Assembly: GCA_946618265.1 (NCBI GenBank)
Contig: CAMOLA010000012.1
Location: 1 to 41,410, forward strand
From: an uncultured Eggerthellaceae bacterium
Lineage (GTDB): Bacteria; Actinomycetota; Coriobacteriia; Coriobacteriales; Eggerthellaceae
Length of the DNA stretch: 41,410 bases
Direction: 5' to 3'
Shown: one piece after another, positions 24,526 through 32,258 of the stretch
Layout: each line of letters starts with the position of its first letter
Position numbering within the stretch: the first letter of the stretch is position 1
Made by a program: the position numbers and the translations under genes
The notes under the pieces: model-generated
What the model was told of the DNA's origin: nothing
Database searches by the model: none
Seen by the model: only the letters and a program-made list of their open reading frames with translations

Positions 24526-25143
24526 ATGACCAGACTTGCAATGGCGATTAACCGCCACCGCTGCATAGGGTGCTCGACCTGCGCGCTTTCGTGCAAGATG
24601 AGCAACAACGTGCCCGATGGCATGCTGTGGAACCGCGTTCTCAACGAAGGCGCCGATACCTACGACGGCGCTGTGGGGGAATACCCCAATCTGTCGCGAC
24701 GTTACCTGCCGCTTGCGTGCCAGCATTGCGACAATCCGGCTTGCCAGCGCGTATGCCCGACCGGCGCGACCTACACCGACGAATGCGGCCGCGTCGAGAT
24801 CGATTACGACAAGTGCATCGGCTGCCGCATGTGCATGGCCGCCTGTCCCTACAACGCTCGCACGTTCAACTGGGCGGAGCCCGTTCGCGACACCGGCTTC
24901 AGCTACGGCGAGGCGTCCGTTCCCGCCCGTCGCCGTGGCGTGATGGAAAAATGCACGCTGTGCAAGGAGCGCGCCGACCGAGGCGATGTGCCGATGTGCG
25001 TGCAGAATTGTCCGACCGACGCGCGCATTTATGGCGATTTGGACGATCCGAACTCGGAGGTCTCGCGTGCGATTCGCGAGAACAACGGTTACGTACTGCT
25101 CGAGGACAAGGGCACGCGCCCAAAGGTCCATTACTTCAACTAG
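24526..25143 (+). CDS. Four-cluster ferredoxin subunit (DmsB/NrfC-like)
   Basis: 205 residues with four Cys groups: HRCIGCSTCALSCK, CQHCDNPACQRVCPTGA, CIGCRMCMAACPY, and CTLCKERADRG ... CVQNCPTDA. This is the classic 4 x [4Fe-4S] electron-transfer subunit that links a molybdopterin subunit to a quinone-reactive membrane anchor. It starts two bases after the catalytic gene's stop, with its ribosome site (AGGTGGG) inside that gene. Confidence 0.93.
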   Translation: MTRLAMAINRHRCIGCSTCALSCKMSNNVPDGMLWNRVLNEGADTYDGAVGEYPNLSRRYLPLACQHCDNPACQRVCPTGATYTDECGRVEIDYDKCIGCRMCMAACPYNARTFNWAEPVRDTGFSYGEASVPARRRGVMEKCTLCKERADRGDVPMCVQNCPTDARIYGDLDDPNSEVSRAIRENNGYVLLEDKGTRPKVHYFN

Positions 25144-25155
25144 GAGGCGGCAATT

Positions 25156-26361
25156 ATGCAGACTACTTCAAAGGCGAAAGGCGCCATGATAGCGCTTGCC
25201 GCTCTCACCGCCATCGGCGTAGCGGCTTGGATTTACCAGCTTGCAAGCGGCTTGGCCGTTACGGGTATGTCCAATGCAAACTCGTGGGGTGCCTACATCA
25301 TCATGTTCATGCTGTTCGTGGGATTGTCGGCTGGCGGTCTCATTGTGGCAAGCTCCGCTCATGTCTTTAACATCAAGAAGTTCAAGAAGGTGGCGCTGCC
25401 TGCTGTCATAACCTCGACGGTGTGCATTTGCTGCGCTGGCATGTTTATCCTCATCGACCTGGGTGGCATTCAGCGCGTGTGGCGCATCCTGACCGGCCCC
25501 AACCCCTCGTCGGTGCTCGTGTGGGACATGACGATCATCACGATTTACCTGATAATCAACATTCTCGATCTCATTTGGATAACGCGCGGTGACGAGCATA
25601 AGGTCGAGGTGCTCTCGCGCATCGCGCTGCCGGTTGCCATTCTCGTCCATTCCGTGACCGCCTGGATATTCGGCCTGCAAATCGCCCGCGCTTGGTACTC
25701 GGCCATCATGGCGCCTATTTTCGTGGCGTCGGCTATGGATTCGGGCTTGGCGTTGCTCCTCATTGCGCTGGCCGTCTTGGAACGCACCGGTGTGTTCACG
25801 ACGGGCGATGAGCTGTTCAAGAGCCTTGCCGGCCTGCTTGCAACCTGCATAGCGGTTGATGCGTTCTTCATTGGTTGCGAACTGCTGACGATGGCTTACC
25901 CGCAAGCGGGCGAGGCCGTGGCGCTGGGGCATATGCTGACTGGCGCGACTGCTCCGTTTTTCTGGTTCGAGGTTATCTGCGGTTTGCTCGTTCCGTTTTG
26001 CATCCTGGTGTTCGCCAAGAACCGTGAGAAACGCGGGCTTGTGCTCGTGGCAAGTGCGCTCGTCGTGCTTGGCGTGTTCGCGAAGCGCGTGTGGTTGCTG
26101 CTGACGAGCTTTATCACGCCCAATGTGCAAGGTGCGAACGGCATCACGCTCGGCACGTATGCAGCTCAGGCCGATGCGGCCGACATGTGGGCCCAGGTTG
26201 GTTCATATGCCCCGACCTTCGTCGAGGTGTTGATCGTGATCGGAGTTATCTCCCTTGGCGCGCTGTCGTTCATGGTTTTGTCGGGCAAGCTGTTGAAGCA
26301 GGCGGGATCCGAGGAGCTGGTGGGTAGCGCCGTTGCGGAAGCCGCGCAGGAAAGCGCGTAG
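25156..26361 (+). CDS. NrfD/PsrC-type membrane anchor
   Basis: 401 residues with about ten hydrophobic helices and few long loops. WGAYIIMFMLFVGLSAGGL near the N-terminus is typical of NrfD/PsrC proteins, which exchange electrons with menaquinone and bind no haem. GGAGGCGG precedes the ATG. As third gene of the operon it completes a CISM-type complex: catalytic subunit, iron-sulfur subunit, membrane anchor. Confidence 0.92.
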   Translation: MQTTSKAKGAMIALAALTAIGVAAWIYQLASGLAVTGMSNANSWGAYIIMFMLFVGLSAGGLIVASSAHVFNIKKFKKVALPAVITSTVCICCAGMFILIDLGGIQRVWRILTGPNPSSVLVWDMTIITIYLIINILDLIWITRGDEHKVEVLSRIALPVAILVHSVTAWIFGLQIARAWYSAIMAPIFVASAMDSGLALLLIALAVLERTGVFTTGDELFKSLAGLLATCIAVDAFFIGCELLTMAYPQAGEAVALGHMLTGATAPFFWFEVICGLLVPFCILVFAKNREKRGLVLVASALVVLGVFAKRVWLLLTSFITPNVQGANGITLGTYAAQADAADMWAQVGSYAPTFVEVLIVIGVISLGALSFMVLSGKLLKQAGSEELVGSAVAEAAQESA

Positions 26362-26394
26362 TCCGTTTGCCGTCGGCCCGGTAAGCTCCTTCAC

Positions 26395-26436
26395 GAACTG
26401 CCCCCACTTCCCGCGCGCGGGAAGTGGGGGCAGTTC
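26395..26436. terminator. 42-base perfect palindrome, probable bidirectional terminator
   Basis: 21-base arms meet at a CGCGCG centre; the left arm contains ACTGCCCCCACTTCCCGCG. It begins 33 bases after the NrfD-type stop. The stem is very stable but followed by CAATTCTCC rather than a T-run, so termination is likely but not certain. Confidence 0.6.
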
Positions 26437-26570
26437 CAATTCTCCTCTAATTGCCTCATCGAAATGCGCGCGTTGCGTTAGGCGTCGCGGATGACGATTG
26501 CAAGGCCGAAGAGCGAAATGGCGAAGGCGAGGCTGTAATTTGCGTCGGTCTTGGCTAATCGATCTCCGAT

Positions 26571-26604
26571 TAAAGTAAACTCTTCCTAACTTTAGGGTAT
26601 GATT
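26571..26604 (+). promoter_or_regulatory. Promoter region with inverted repeat for the double methyltransferase
   Basis: TAAAGT (26571-26576) and ACTTTA (26589-26594) form a dyad with a 12-base spacer, followed by TATGAT (26599-26604) as a likely -10. The layout fits a regulator bound at the -35 region. Confidence 0.4.
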
Positions 26605-26635
26605 GTGCGTGTACATTGTGAAGCAGGAGGTTTGC

Positions 26636-28072
26636 ATGGATGACGCGCGCTATAAGGAGCTCAGCATCAAGGAGTTCACGAAGGCTGCCGAGGTGTATGA
26701 CGGCGGGCATGCTGGGATCTACGAGATGTGCAAGGACGATAACCCGCCGATTCTGGAAGAGTTGGTGAAGGACGATTTCGAGGATCTGCTCGACGTCGGC
26801 TGCGGCACCGGCCCGATGGTCGAGCTGATTGCGCGCGAGTATCCGGGCAGGCATTTCACGGGGCTCGACCTGACGCCTAAGATGATCGAGGTGGCCTCGG
26901 CGAAGAGCATCGAGGGAGCCAGCTTCGTCGTGGGCGATGCTGAGGACATGCCGTTCGACGACGCGAGCTTCGACGTCGTCATCTGCGCGAACAGCTTCCA
27001 CCATTATCCGAATCCGCAGTCGTTCTTCAACGAGGTGGCGCGCGTCTTGCGTCCCGGTGGCAAGTTCGTGCTGCGGGACTACACGTCGTTCAAGCCGGTG
27101 GTCTGGTTCATGAACCATACCGAGATGCCGCTTGCCAACCTCATCGGCCATGGCGATGTGCGTGCCTATACGCTCGATGAGGTGCGTGCATTCTGCGCGC
27201 ATTCCGAATTGCGGGTCGCAACGCTCGAGCGCCGGCCGAAGTTCCGCATGCACCTCGTCGCCCTGAAGCCCGTCCAAGACGCGGATGCCACTGGCCTGCA
27301 GTTCGGGGACGTGCAGGAGACCGCGCTCGTCACGCTGGCGATACGCGCGAGCGAAACCGCGCGGCCCAACGCTCGTATCCGCGACGAGAAGGCTGCCGAA
27401 ATCATACGCACGCTCGGCGTCGATGTGAGCAAGTACGATCCGTTCCTCTCTCATGAAGGCGTGATAGCCCGCCTCATCATGTTCGAGGAAGCGTTGAAGC
27501 TGCTCATCGAGCAGCATCCCGATGCGGTCTGCGTTAACCTGGGATGCGGTTTCGACGACAAGTTCCCCTATGTCGACAACGGTCAAATCGAGTGGTTCGA
27601 CGTCGACCTGCCCGACCAGATTGCCGTGCGCCGAAAAGTCTACGACGACCGTGAGCGTTGCACGATGCTCGATGGGGACGCGCTCGACGGCGCCTGGACG
27701 GCCGCGTTGCCGAAAGGCCGGCCCAACATCATCGTCATGGAAGGCGTGCTCGAGTACTTTACCAAAGAGCAGACCGCCGCCTGTCTTCACATGCTGTGCG
27801 ATTGTTTCGAGCATGGCTGGCTTCTCACCGAGATGAACCCGCTGTTCATGGCCAAGCATTCCAACAAGCACGACGCCATAAAGAACACGAACGCCACGTT
27901 CAAGTGGGGCACGAAGTCGGGTGAGGAATTCGTCGAGCTCGAACCGCGGATGCAGCTCGTGTGGGAGCGAAGCTACAACGTCGAGATGCGCAAGCACACG
28001 ATTCGCGGCAAGTTGTTTGCGGCCACCGTGGGGAAGAACCTGAACAACCGCCTCGCGCTTTTCGCGTGGTAG
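26636..28072 (+). CDS. Fusion of two SAM-dependent methyltransferases
   Basis: 478 residues in two domains. Residues about 50-160 are a UbiE/Methyltransf_11-type domain: LLDVGCGTGP (SAM loop), TGLDLTPKMIEVA, VVGDAEDMPFDDASFD, ARVLRPGGKFVLRD. Residues about 295-478 resemble the leucine carboxyl methyltransferase/Tcmp family: VNLGCGFDDKF, WFDVDLPD, VMEGVLEYF. Both SAM sites look intact. The ATG at 26636 follows GCAGGAGG; the frame opens at a TTG at 26603. No biosynthetic neighbours hint at the substrates. Frame and codon use run evenly across both domains. Confidence 0.85.
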   Translation: MDDARYKELSIKEFTKAAEVYDGGHAGIYEMCKDDNPPILEELVKDDFEDLLDVGCGTGPMVELIAREYPGRHFTGLDLTPKMIEVASAKSIEGASFVVGDAEDMPFDDASFDVVICANSFHHYPNPQSFFNEVARVLRPGGKFVLRDYTSFKPVVWFMNHTEMPLANLIGHGDVRAYTLDEVRAFCAHSELRVATLERRPKFRMHLVALKPVQDADATGLQFGDVQETALVTLAIRASETARPNARIRDEKAAEIIRTLGVDVSKYDPFLSHEGVIARLIMFEEALKLLIEQHPDAVCVNLGCGFDDKFPYVDNGQIEWFDVDLPDQIAVRRKVYDDRERCTMLDGDALDGAWTAALPKGRPNIIVMEGVLEYFTKEQTAACLHMLCDCFEHGWLLTEMNPLFMAKHSNKHDAIKNTNATFKWGTKSGEEFVELEPRMQLVWERSYNVEMRKHTIRGKLFAATVGKNLNNRLALFAW

Positions 28073-28440
28073 GAGACGCCTGGGAGGCCGTCATAAAGAC
28101 AGTCCCTTTAAATGCAGGCCTCTTTATCCGAAGAAGCGTGGCGAATGGCCTCGAGGAGCACGACCTCCTTGCCGTCAACTAGTGCATATTTCGATGCATT
28201 GCCAAACATGCTATTTGCCATCCCTGCACTTCGACTGCAATCTGCTTCAGCCTATTCTATCAGTCGGCAGCTCCCAGATACGATGCTGGTTGAGCTGCGG
28301 CTCAGCCAGTCACGCACAGGGTAAAGCCGGGGTTTTGCAGCCATTCCTGGCGCTTGCATGGCGATGAATAATCAAAGGGGACACACTTTTTGAAGCGTAT
28401 CCCAAATTCTGCTCAAGCTGATGTCCGTTAACTGCCCTGG
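28073..28440. other. Gene-free chromosomal flank of the prophage
   Basis: I find no credible gene here. The stretch separates the methyltransferase gene from the terminator and tRNA piece that mark the prophage edge. Confidence 0.4.
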
Positions 28441-28471
28441 AAAACAAATTCACCGCCTCAGTCGGGCGGTG
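28441..28471 (-). terminator. Terminator of the original tRNA-Asp gene
   Basis: On the minus strand CACCGCC (28465-28471) pairs with GGCGGTG (28451-28457) and is followed by AATTTGTTTT. It begins 14 bases beyond the tRNA CCA end, where a tRNA terminator belongs. Confidence 0.75.
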
Positions 28472-28485
28472 AGCAGGAGTTTTAA

Positions 28486-28530
28486 TGGCGGGATGCACGA
28501 GACTTGAACTCGCGACCTCCGACGTGACAG
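28486..28530 (-). other. 3' half of tRNA-Asp(GTC), prophage attachment site
   Basis: The minus strand reads CTGTCAC (tRNA-Asp anticodon loop, anticodon GTC), then a 3' stem, AGGTC, GCGAG-TTCAAGT-CTCGT (T arm) and GCATCCCG-CCA. The 5' half is missing: the base pairs that should precede the loop are replaced by unrelated sequence. This is what a tyrosine integrase leaves at the far end of an element inserted into a tRNA 3' end. Its direction implies that the element lies at higher coordinates and that the intact tRNA-Asp lies beyond the right edge. Confidence 0.8.
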
Positions 28531-28736
28531 TTGCGAGGATTAGTGTTGAGCAAGAATAGTTAACGATGTGCAACGTTCGATTGACCTGCGGATATAGGTA
28601 AATAACGATATATAAGACTGGCTGGCGATAACTGAGTTTTCGACCGAAGTGTCTGCGAACTGTCATAAGTTTGTCTGTTTTGAATAGTGGTCACAGGTCG
28701 GGACAAGAGGTCGCCAGTCGGAAGGGGTTGCACACC

Positions 28737-29054
28737 ATGATGACGAACGATAAGTGGCAAGAATTGGCGCAGGAACACGAGATGGCGTATTTCAGGGCGG
28801 ATGTTTGTCTTGGGTCTCCGCAATCGTTTAGTTTGGAAGAGAAGAAGGCCATCTGCGAGAAGATGGAGGCCAGCACGGCTGAAATCGATGCAGCCCTAAG
28901 AGCGGACTTCGCCACTCTGCCTCCTGAGGCGCAAGACAAACTCCTCGACATGCTTTGCGCTTCTGGCTGCATGACACCAGAGTTCTGGAAGGAAACCTTG
29001 CTGGGCGCTATGCCGGACTCTCCCGAAGAGATTGCGATAGTAGGTCACAAGTAG
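28737..29054 (+). CDS. Small soluble protein at the prophage edge
   Basis: 105 residues, acidic and mostly helical, without membrane segments. The C-terminal half reads LPPEAQDKLLDMLCASG ... TPEFWKETLLG. The same pattern, PPEIKIKLLDMLC ... SPEWWWDVLVG, appears in the broken gene at 31506-31719. GAAGGGG precedes the ATG at 28737. It is followed by a hairpin and then, 320 bases on, by the AAA/TOPRIM cassette. Function unknown. Confidence 0.7.
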   Translation: MMTNDKWQELAQEHEMAYFRADVCLGSPQSFSLEEKKAICEKMEASTAEIDAALRADFATLPPEAQDKLLDMLCASGCMTPEFWKETLLGAMPDSPEEIAIVGHK

Positions 29055-29086
29055 CTATCGCCTGAAGCGAGCATGCAAATCAAACA

Positions 29087-29112
29087 GGGGTCGAGAATTC
29101 ACTCTCGGCCCC
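29087..29112 (+). terminator. Hairpin after the small protein gene
   Basis: GGGGTCGAGA pairs with TCTCGGCCCC (one mismatch) around ATTCAC, 33 bases after the stop at 29054. There is no strong T-run, so it is a weak terminator call. Confidence 0.45.
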
Positions 29113-29138
29113 TAGTATCAATTAGACCAGCAAATCGG

Positions 29139-29258
29139 TCATTCTTCATCAATATCTGGTCACTCCGCCCAATAAACAACCTCATCGTCGCATTTCACTA
29201 GCGACGGCATGCGTTTACGCGAGATGGTGATGTACTCGTAGCAATGATTCTCATTTGG
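29139..29258 (-). pseudogene. Possible 3' remnant of a small gene
   Basis: The minus strand translates as a protein-like tail: ENHCYEYITISRKRMPSLV, then KCDDEVVYWAE, a TGA at 29160-29162, PDIDEE and a final stop. Replacing that TGA by a Trp codon would give a natural ending (VYWAEWPDIDEE). No start codon or 5' part remains. This is a low-confidence call from pattern alone. Confidence 0.25.
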
Positions 29259-29375
29259 TCTTTCATTTGCAATGGATTATGCCATTGTATTAAGAATAGA
29301 TATTTTAAATTTCGTTTCTTGCTTATAGTTCCACTATATCCTACACTGCTCAAAGCGACGTTGGGAGGAGAGTTC

Positions 29376-30815
29376 ATGGCAGGGCAGGTAGTCCGCTTCG
29401 AGCGGATTTCGATCAACAATTTTAAAAATGTCGGGCATGGAGAAGTGTCTCTCGCGAATCCCCGCCGTCCAGAAGGCGCCAGCGTGCTTGGTGTATATGG
29501 CCAGAATGGTTCTGGCAAGTCTGCGCTTATCGACGCCCTCGAGGTTGTTCAGCAGTGCATGGCAGGTCATAGACTCGATGGACACCCGGCTCAATTTGTT
29601 AGCGTTGATGCAGATTACGGCGCTGTGGAGTGCGAGTTGAGCGTCCGCAAACCTGACAGCAGCATTGTCCATCGCGTGATCTACTCTTTCAAGATGAAGT
29701 GCGATATCGCCGAACCAGGCGAGTCTGAAAACAAACCCGAGGAAGAAGACGAAGAGAGATTCGTTCTGCGCGTGTTCGACGAGCGGCTTGCCGTGGCAAA
29801 CGATACGCCTGGCAAGAAGTCCCGCATGACCACGCTCATAGACACGACTGGCAACGGGGCGTTTGGTCCTACCGTCAAATACAAGCAGCTCATCGGAAAG
29901 GACCCTGAAGAGAGCGTTGAGCTGACTGTTGAGAAAAGGCTGGCGTATCGCGAGTCGCGATCATTCATTTTCTCTAAGAAACTAATACAGACGATTGTGG
30001 AAAAGCATAAGGACAAAGACGATTCATCTCAGGCTGCCAAAGACACCATAAGCGCAATTAACGCCCTCAGCAGTTTCGCCCGAGTCCAGATGTTCGTGCT
30101 GAACACTCGCGATGCAGGTATGCTCGCGCTCGATGCACTGCCCTTCCCATTCCGCGTCATTGGAGGCGAGACGATAACAGGCGGCGGAGTTCTATTGCCT
30201 ATGCGAGGCGCCCGGACAATACCCGAACGTATTTACGAGCCTGTTAATACTGCCTTAGAAAACATGAACATCGTGCTTCAAGAGCTTATTCCTGGTCTTA
30301 CGGTTTATCTCAACAAGCTTGGCACAGAGGTCATGAAAAATGGCGAAACGGGAGTAAACGTTCAGCTTATCTCGAAGCGCAATGGCAAGGCTATTCCTCT
30401 CAGCTGCGAGTCTGAGGGCATAAAGCGCATCGTATCGTTCCTTCACCTCCTCATACTCATGTTCAACGATCCCTCTGTGACAGTCGTTATCGATGAAATC
30501 GATTCTGGCGTGTTTGAGTACCTTTTGGGCGAGCTGCTCGGCATCGTATCCGAGCATGGCCAAGGCCAACTTATATTCACTTGTCACAATCTTAGGCCTC
30601 TTGAGACTATTGACCGAGGTTTTATAGCTTTTACGACTACAAACCCGAACAACAGATACGTCAGAATGGCTAACGTCAAGTCCTCGAACAACCTGAGGGA
30701 CTTCTACTATAGAGATATCGTTCTTGGCGGGCAGAAGGAGCAACTCTACGAGCCGACGAACAACGGCGAGATCGAGCTCGCTTTCGTCGAGGCAGGTGTA
30801 GCCGGTGAAGAGTAA
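29376..30815 (+). CDS. AAA-15/OLD-like ATPase of a two-gene cassette
   Basis: 479 residues. The N-terminus is that of an SMC/OLD-like ATPase: FERISINNFKNVG, then Walker A GQNGSGKS (residues 42-49). A long insert (about 120-300) holds acidic and coiled stretches. Near the C-terminus come a signature-like SCESEGIKRIVSF (about 347), Walker B VVIDEIDSG (Asp373, Glu374) and an H-loop FTCHNLRPLE (about 405). It ends inside the start of the TOPRIM gene (11-base overlap), so the two are translated together. The pair resembles AriA/AriB (PARIS), RloA/RloB and AbiL systems; I cannot assign it to one of them. GGGAGGAG precedes the ATG. Confidence 0.87.
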   Translation: MAGQVVRFERISINNFKNVGHGEVSLANPRRPEGASVLGVYGQNGSGKSALIDALEVVQQCMAGHRLDGHPAQFVSVDADYGAVECELSVRKPDSSIVHRVIYSFKMKCDIAEPGESENKPEEEDEERFVLRVFDERLAVANDTPGKKSRMTTLIDTTGNGAFGPTVKYKQLIGKDPEESVELTVEKRLAYRESRSFIFSKKLIQTIVEKHKDKDDSSQAAKDTISAINALSSFARVQMFVLNTRDAGMLALDALPFPFRVIGGETITGGGVLLPMRGARTIPERIYEPVNTALENMNIVLQELIPGLTVYLNKLGTEVMKNGETGVNVQLISKRNGKAIPLSCESEGIKRIVSFLHLLILMFNDPSVTVVIDEIDSGVFEYLLGELLGIVSEHGQGQLIFTCHNLRPLETIDRGFIAFTTTNPNNRYVRMANVKSSNNLRDFYYRDIVLGGQKEQLYEPTNNGEIELAFVEAGVAGEE

Positions 30816-31506
30816 GAAAGTCGTTCTCTTTATTGTTGAAGGTCCATCCGACCAGTCCGCATTATCTGTGATTCTGTCAAAGATATTTGACCAAGACGAG
30901 GTGTACGTCTATGTTGTCCACGGCGATGTGACTACCAGGGATCGCGTTACGCCACAGAATATCGTGCGCAACGTAAACGCTTTCATAAAGGACCACATGA
31001 GTAGATATCGCCTTCGTAAGGCAGACATGCTTCAGGTCGTACACCTAATGGATACTGATGGCGCATACGTCCCGGACGATGCGATAACAGAAGTGGCCAC
31101 AGCCCAGAAAACCATTTACAACCCAGGACAGATTATTGCCGCCAGCAGGGAGCAAATCATTGAAAGAAATAGGCAAAAGCGCGCGAATATGGATAGGCTC
31201 GCGTTGGAGCCTGCAATAGCTGGCATACCGTATCTTGCAATCTACATGTCATGCAACCTTGATCACGTCTTGCACAACAAGCTCAACAGCAGCGATGAAG
31301 ACAAAGGGAAAGACGCAATAGCATTTGCTCGCAAATATAGAAATGATATCGAGGCATTCATTTCGTTCATCACGGAGTCTGACTTCTCGGTAACGGGCAG
31401 TCGCAAGGAAACATGGGACTATATCAGGCATGGCTACAACTCCATATATAGGCATACGAACCTTGGCATATGTTTTCCGGTCACGAGCGAAGAATTGGCT
31501 TTGTAA
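30805..31506 (+). CDS. TOPRIM-like nuclease partner of the ATPase
   Basis: 233 residues starting with GTG. KKVVLFIVEGPSDQSAL carries the TOPRIM Glu12, and VVHLMDTDG carries the D-x-D pair Asp83/Asp85, the metal-binding set of TOPRIM nucleases. A central helical part (ASREQIIERNRQKRANMDRL) and a C-terminal part with YIRHGYNSIYRHTN follow. In PARIS, RloAB and Gabija-type systems a TOPRIM protein or domain is the effector released or activated by the ATPase. By analogy this is the probable effector here. The stop TAA overlaps the ATG of the next, broken, gene (TAATG). Confidence 0.82.
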   Translation: MKSKKVVLFIVEGPSDQSALSVILSKIFDQDEVYVYVVHGDVTTRDRVTPQNIVRNVNAFIKDHMSRYRLRKADMLQVVHLMDTDGAYVPDDAITEVATAQKTIYNPGQIIAASREQIIERNRQKRANMDRLALEPAIAGIPYLAIYMSCNLDHVLHNKLNSSDEDKGKDAIAFARKYRNDIEAFISFITESDFSVTGSRKETWDYIRHGYNSIYRHTNLGICFPVTSEELAL

Positions 31507-31719
31507 TGAAGGACAACGAAGTACCGCTGCATTGATACGTTCCTATCAAACAGGTCTGCGCCCGATGTCAAACAGAAGGGTTTGGATATCCACCCACCAG
31601 AAATCAAGATTAAGCTCCTCGACATGCTATGCCGGTTGGGAGTCGAGAGCCCCGAATGGTGGTGGGACGTCCTCGTTGGCGAGGGCGACTCGCTGTACCG
31701 GGAGCTTGAGGCTATCTAG
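31506..31719 (+). pseudogene. Third cassette gene, frameshifted; relative of the protein at 28737-29054
   Basis: The ATG at 31506 overlaps the TOPRIM stop and reads MKDNEVPLH before a TGA at 31533. Shifting by one base near 31530 opens a frame to the TAG at 31717-31719: IDTFLSNRSAPDVKQKG, then LDIHPPEIKIKLLDMLC and SPEWWWDVLVG. The latter part matches the C-terminal half of the protein at 28737-29054. An intact version would be about 69 residues and the third gene of the operon. It may be a real mutation, a sequencing error, or less likely a programmed +1 shift. Confidence 0.55.
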
Positions 31720-31811
31720 CGCAAACCGTAATGAATATGAGGCCTCGGTATTGTACCGGGGGCTCAATTCTTCTTAGCTCACATTATTACCCAGCTAGCG
31801 TTCGCCCCTCA

Positions 31812-32150
31812 TCACTCCTCATTAACCTCGAATTCGGGTCCTTCATCCGAAACGTCCGGCTCGTCTACCTCATCACCTTCGGAGACTATCTGCGATTGGA
31901 TGACATCATAGGCTTTGATGTTCGCTTCGAGGATTTCCGCGCTCTCGCTGGCAAGCGCCAGCTTTTTCTGATGCCTGTCATACAGGTAGAAGCCCGCCCC
32001 TCCGATCGCAAGTGTGGCAATTGATCCAACAATGCCGCCCTGCCACCTTCCTGTGGCAATTCCTCCATTCTTGATGTTTGTAATGAGCGCCCGCGGTCCC
32101 CCCAGCTCCTTGGCCAGATGTGTCAGCTGCGCATAGTCCCAACCTGTCAT
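31812..32150 (-). CDS. Small single-pass membrane protein of the lysogeny region
   Basis: 112 residues: soluble N-terminus (TGWDYAQLTHLAKELGG), one hydrophobic segment at about 40-58 (GIVGSIATLAIGGAGFYLY), a basic stop-transfer stretch, then a helical acidic C-terminus. GGAG precedes the ATG. It is divergent from the XRE-type repressor, sharing a control region, and so may be expressed during lysogeny, for instance in superinfection exclusion. That role is a guess. Confidence 0.7.
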   Translation of the reverse strand: MTGWDYAQLTHLAKELGGPRALITNIKNGGIATGRWQGGIVGSIATLAIGGAGFYLYDRHQKKLALASESAEILEANIKAYDVIQSQIVSEGDEVDEPDVSDEGPEFEVNEE

Positions 32151-32172
32151 CGCAATCTCCTATCTCTGTAAC

Positions 32173-32234
32173 TTGCCAACTGTTTGTTTCCTGGAGTTAT
32201 AATGCCACTGTAGAAACAGACATACAACGTCTGT
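32173..32234 (+). promoter_or_regulatory. Repressor control region
   Basis: TATAAT (32198-32203) with TTGCCA 19 bases upstream (32173-32178) forms a promoter for the XRE gene. Just after it ACAGAC-N7-GTCTGT (32216-32234) is a perfect dyad, a good operator for self-control by the XRE protein. Confidence 0.55.
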
Positions 32235-32258
32235 AGTTTGTCTATGTTAGGCAACGAT

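Noticed and set aside
26570..27997. 475-codon open frame on the minus strand
   Set aside because: Antisense to the double methyltransferase, which has clear motifs and a good ribosome site.
28486..28530. Complete tRNA-Asp gene
   Set aside because: The 5' half, D arm and 5' anticodon stem are absent; only the 3' half remains.
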